A stretch of DNA of 64,000 bases. Source: CAMAPP01 sp046153685. GTDB lineage: Bacteria; Pseudomonadota; Alphaproteobacteria; CADEGL01. Below, in pieces: positions 63,741 through 64,000 of this stretch. Each line of letters opens with the position of its first letter. Within the stretch, counting starts at the first letter, position 1. The notes beneath the pieces are model-generated. The model was not told the DNA's origin. It saw only the letters and a program-made list of their open reading frames with translations, and made no database searches. The translations under genes and the position numbers were made by a program. The DNA lies in the NCBI GenBank assembly GCA_046153685.1, contig JBJXGH010000016.1:22156-86155 (forward strand), written 5' to 3'.

Positions 63741-64000
63741 TCATTCCGGCGTCTTCGTGCCGCCCCGCTTGAACGGGCTGTATTCGTTCATCTCCTCGAT
63801 TTCGTGTTCGACGTGCCGGGTCTCGCGCGCGAGATAATCCGCGACCGCGCGGCGGAATCCCGGATCGGCGATCCAATGCGCGCTATAGGTGGGAACCGGC
63901 AGATAGCCGCGTTGGATTTTGTGCGGGCCTTGCGCGCCCGCCTCGACGCGCTTCAAGCCGTGGCGGATGGCGAATTCGATCGCCTGGTAATAGCAGGCCT
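63741..64000 (-). CDS. FemAB/GNAT-like protein (DUF482 type), partial
   Basis: The frame stays open to the window edge, so only the C-terminal 86 residues are visible and no start codon is seen. They read CYYQAIEFAIRHGLKRVEAGAQGPHKIQRGYLPV and so on to SAHWIADPGFRRAVADYL, a conserved end of the peptidoglycan/GNAT-like DUF482 family. Function is unassigned. It converges on clpA with a 6-base gap. Confidence 0.8.
   Translation of the reverse strand, partial: ACYYQAIEFAIRHGLKRVEAGAQGPHKIQRGYLPVPTYSAHWIADPGFRRAVADYLARETRHVEHEIEEMNEYSPFKRGGTKTPE

Overview
The window is a GC-rich, densely packed stretch of an alphaproteobacterial chromosome, most likely Rhodospirillales-like. The main pointers are a MipZ division ATPase, a DUF1489 protein, a MerR-type LiuR regulator with its palindromic operator, clpS-clpA, a phasin, and a TTAA-N7-TTAA (CtrA-type) site. 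Genes are often coupled by ATGA or GTGA overlaps. I see one tRNA (Leu, anticodon GAG) and no rRNA, CRISPR array, insertion sequence or prophage.

Layout. (1) 1-8129: propionyl-CoA carboxylase genes (pccB, cut by the window edge; pccA) around small membrane proteins and lipoproteins, a two-component sodium symporter (DUF4212 plus SSS subunit) and acylphosphatase. (2) 8148-10598: lipB, tRNA-Leu and mgtE. (3) 10771-25658: a leucine/isovalerate (liu) catabolic locus. It holds liuR, a thioesterase, isovaleryl-CoA dehydrogenase, both methylcrotonyl-CoA carboxylase subunits, two enoyl-CoA hydratases and HMG-CoA lyase. Among these sit a RidA protein, two adjacent DUF1989 proteins, an SDR, a second acyl-CoA dehydrogenase, an HCCA isomerase-like protein, a MESH1-like HD hydrolase, a K+ channel and an acid phosphatase lipoprotein. 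(4) 25648-31886: SLC13-type transporter, an Hpt-like protein with a response regulator behind a CtrA-like box, DUF1489 protein and bifunctional PutA. (5) 31883-37510 (minus strand): a stand-alone PhoB-type DNA-binding domain with an iron-binding periplasmic protein, then a glutamine-synthetase-like enzyme, aldehyde dehydrogenase and iron alcohol dehydrogenase that look like a gamma-glutamylation route for an amino-alcohol. (6) 37609-43735: a LysR regulator divergent from a flavin reductase, then a duplicated [HpaB-type flavin monooxygenase + RidA] module with a DUF1028 protein between the copies. This is the best candidate for an undescribed catabolic system. (7) 43785-49803: RDD protein, a probable gene remnant, acyl-CoA ligase and isomerase, dienoyl-CoA-reductase-like SDR, a frameshifted DUF3179 gene, and an unrecognised protein with a degenerate zincin motif. 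(8) 49944-58503: molybdopterin oxidoreductase, mipZ, VWA and J-domain proteins, and galU-ugd-phosphomannomutase for sugar nucleotide and exopolysaccharide precursors. (9) 58534-64000: D-Ala-D-Ala carboxypeptidase with SPOR domain, phasin, clpS-clpA and a partial FemAB/GNAT-like protein.

Taken together, the window is dominated by acyl-CoA and amino acid catabolism (propionyl-CoA, leucine, proline). It is also unusually rich in proteins tied to amine and imine chemistry: three RidA proteins, two DUF1989, one DUF1028 and one GS-like ligase. All functions are inferred from reading the sequence; no database search was run.
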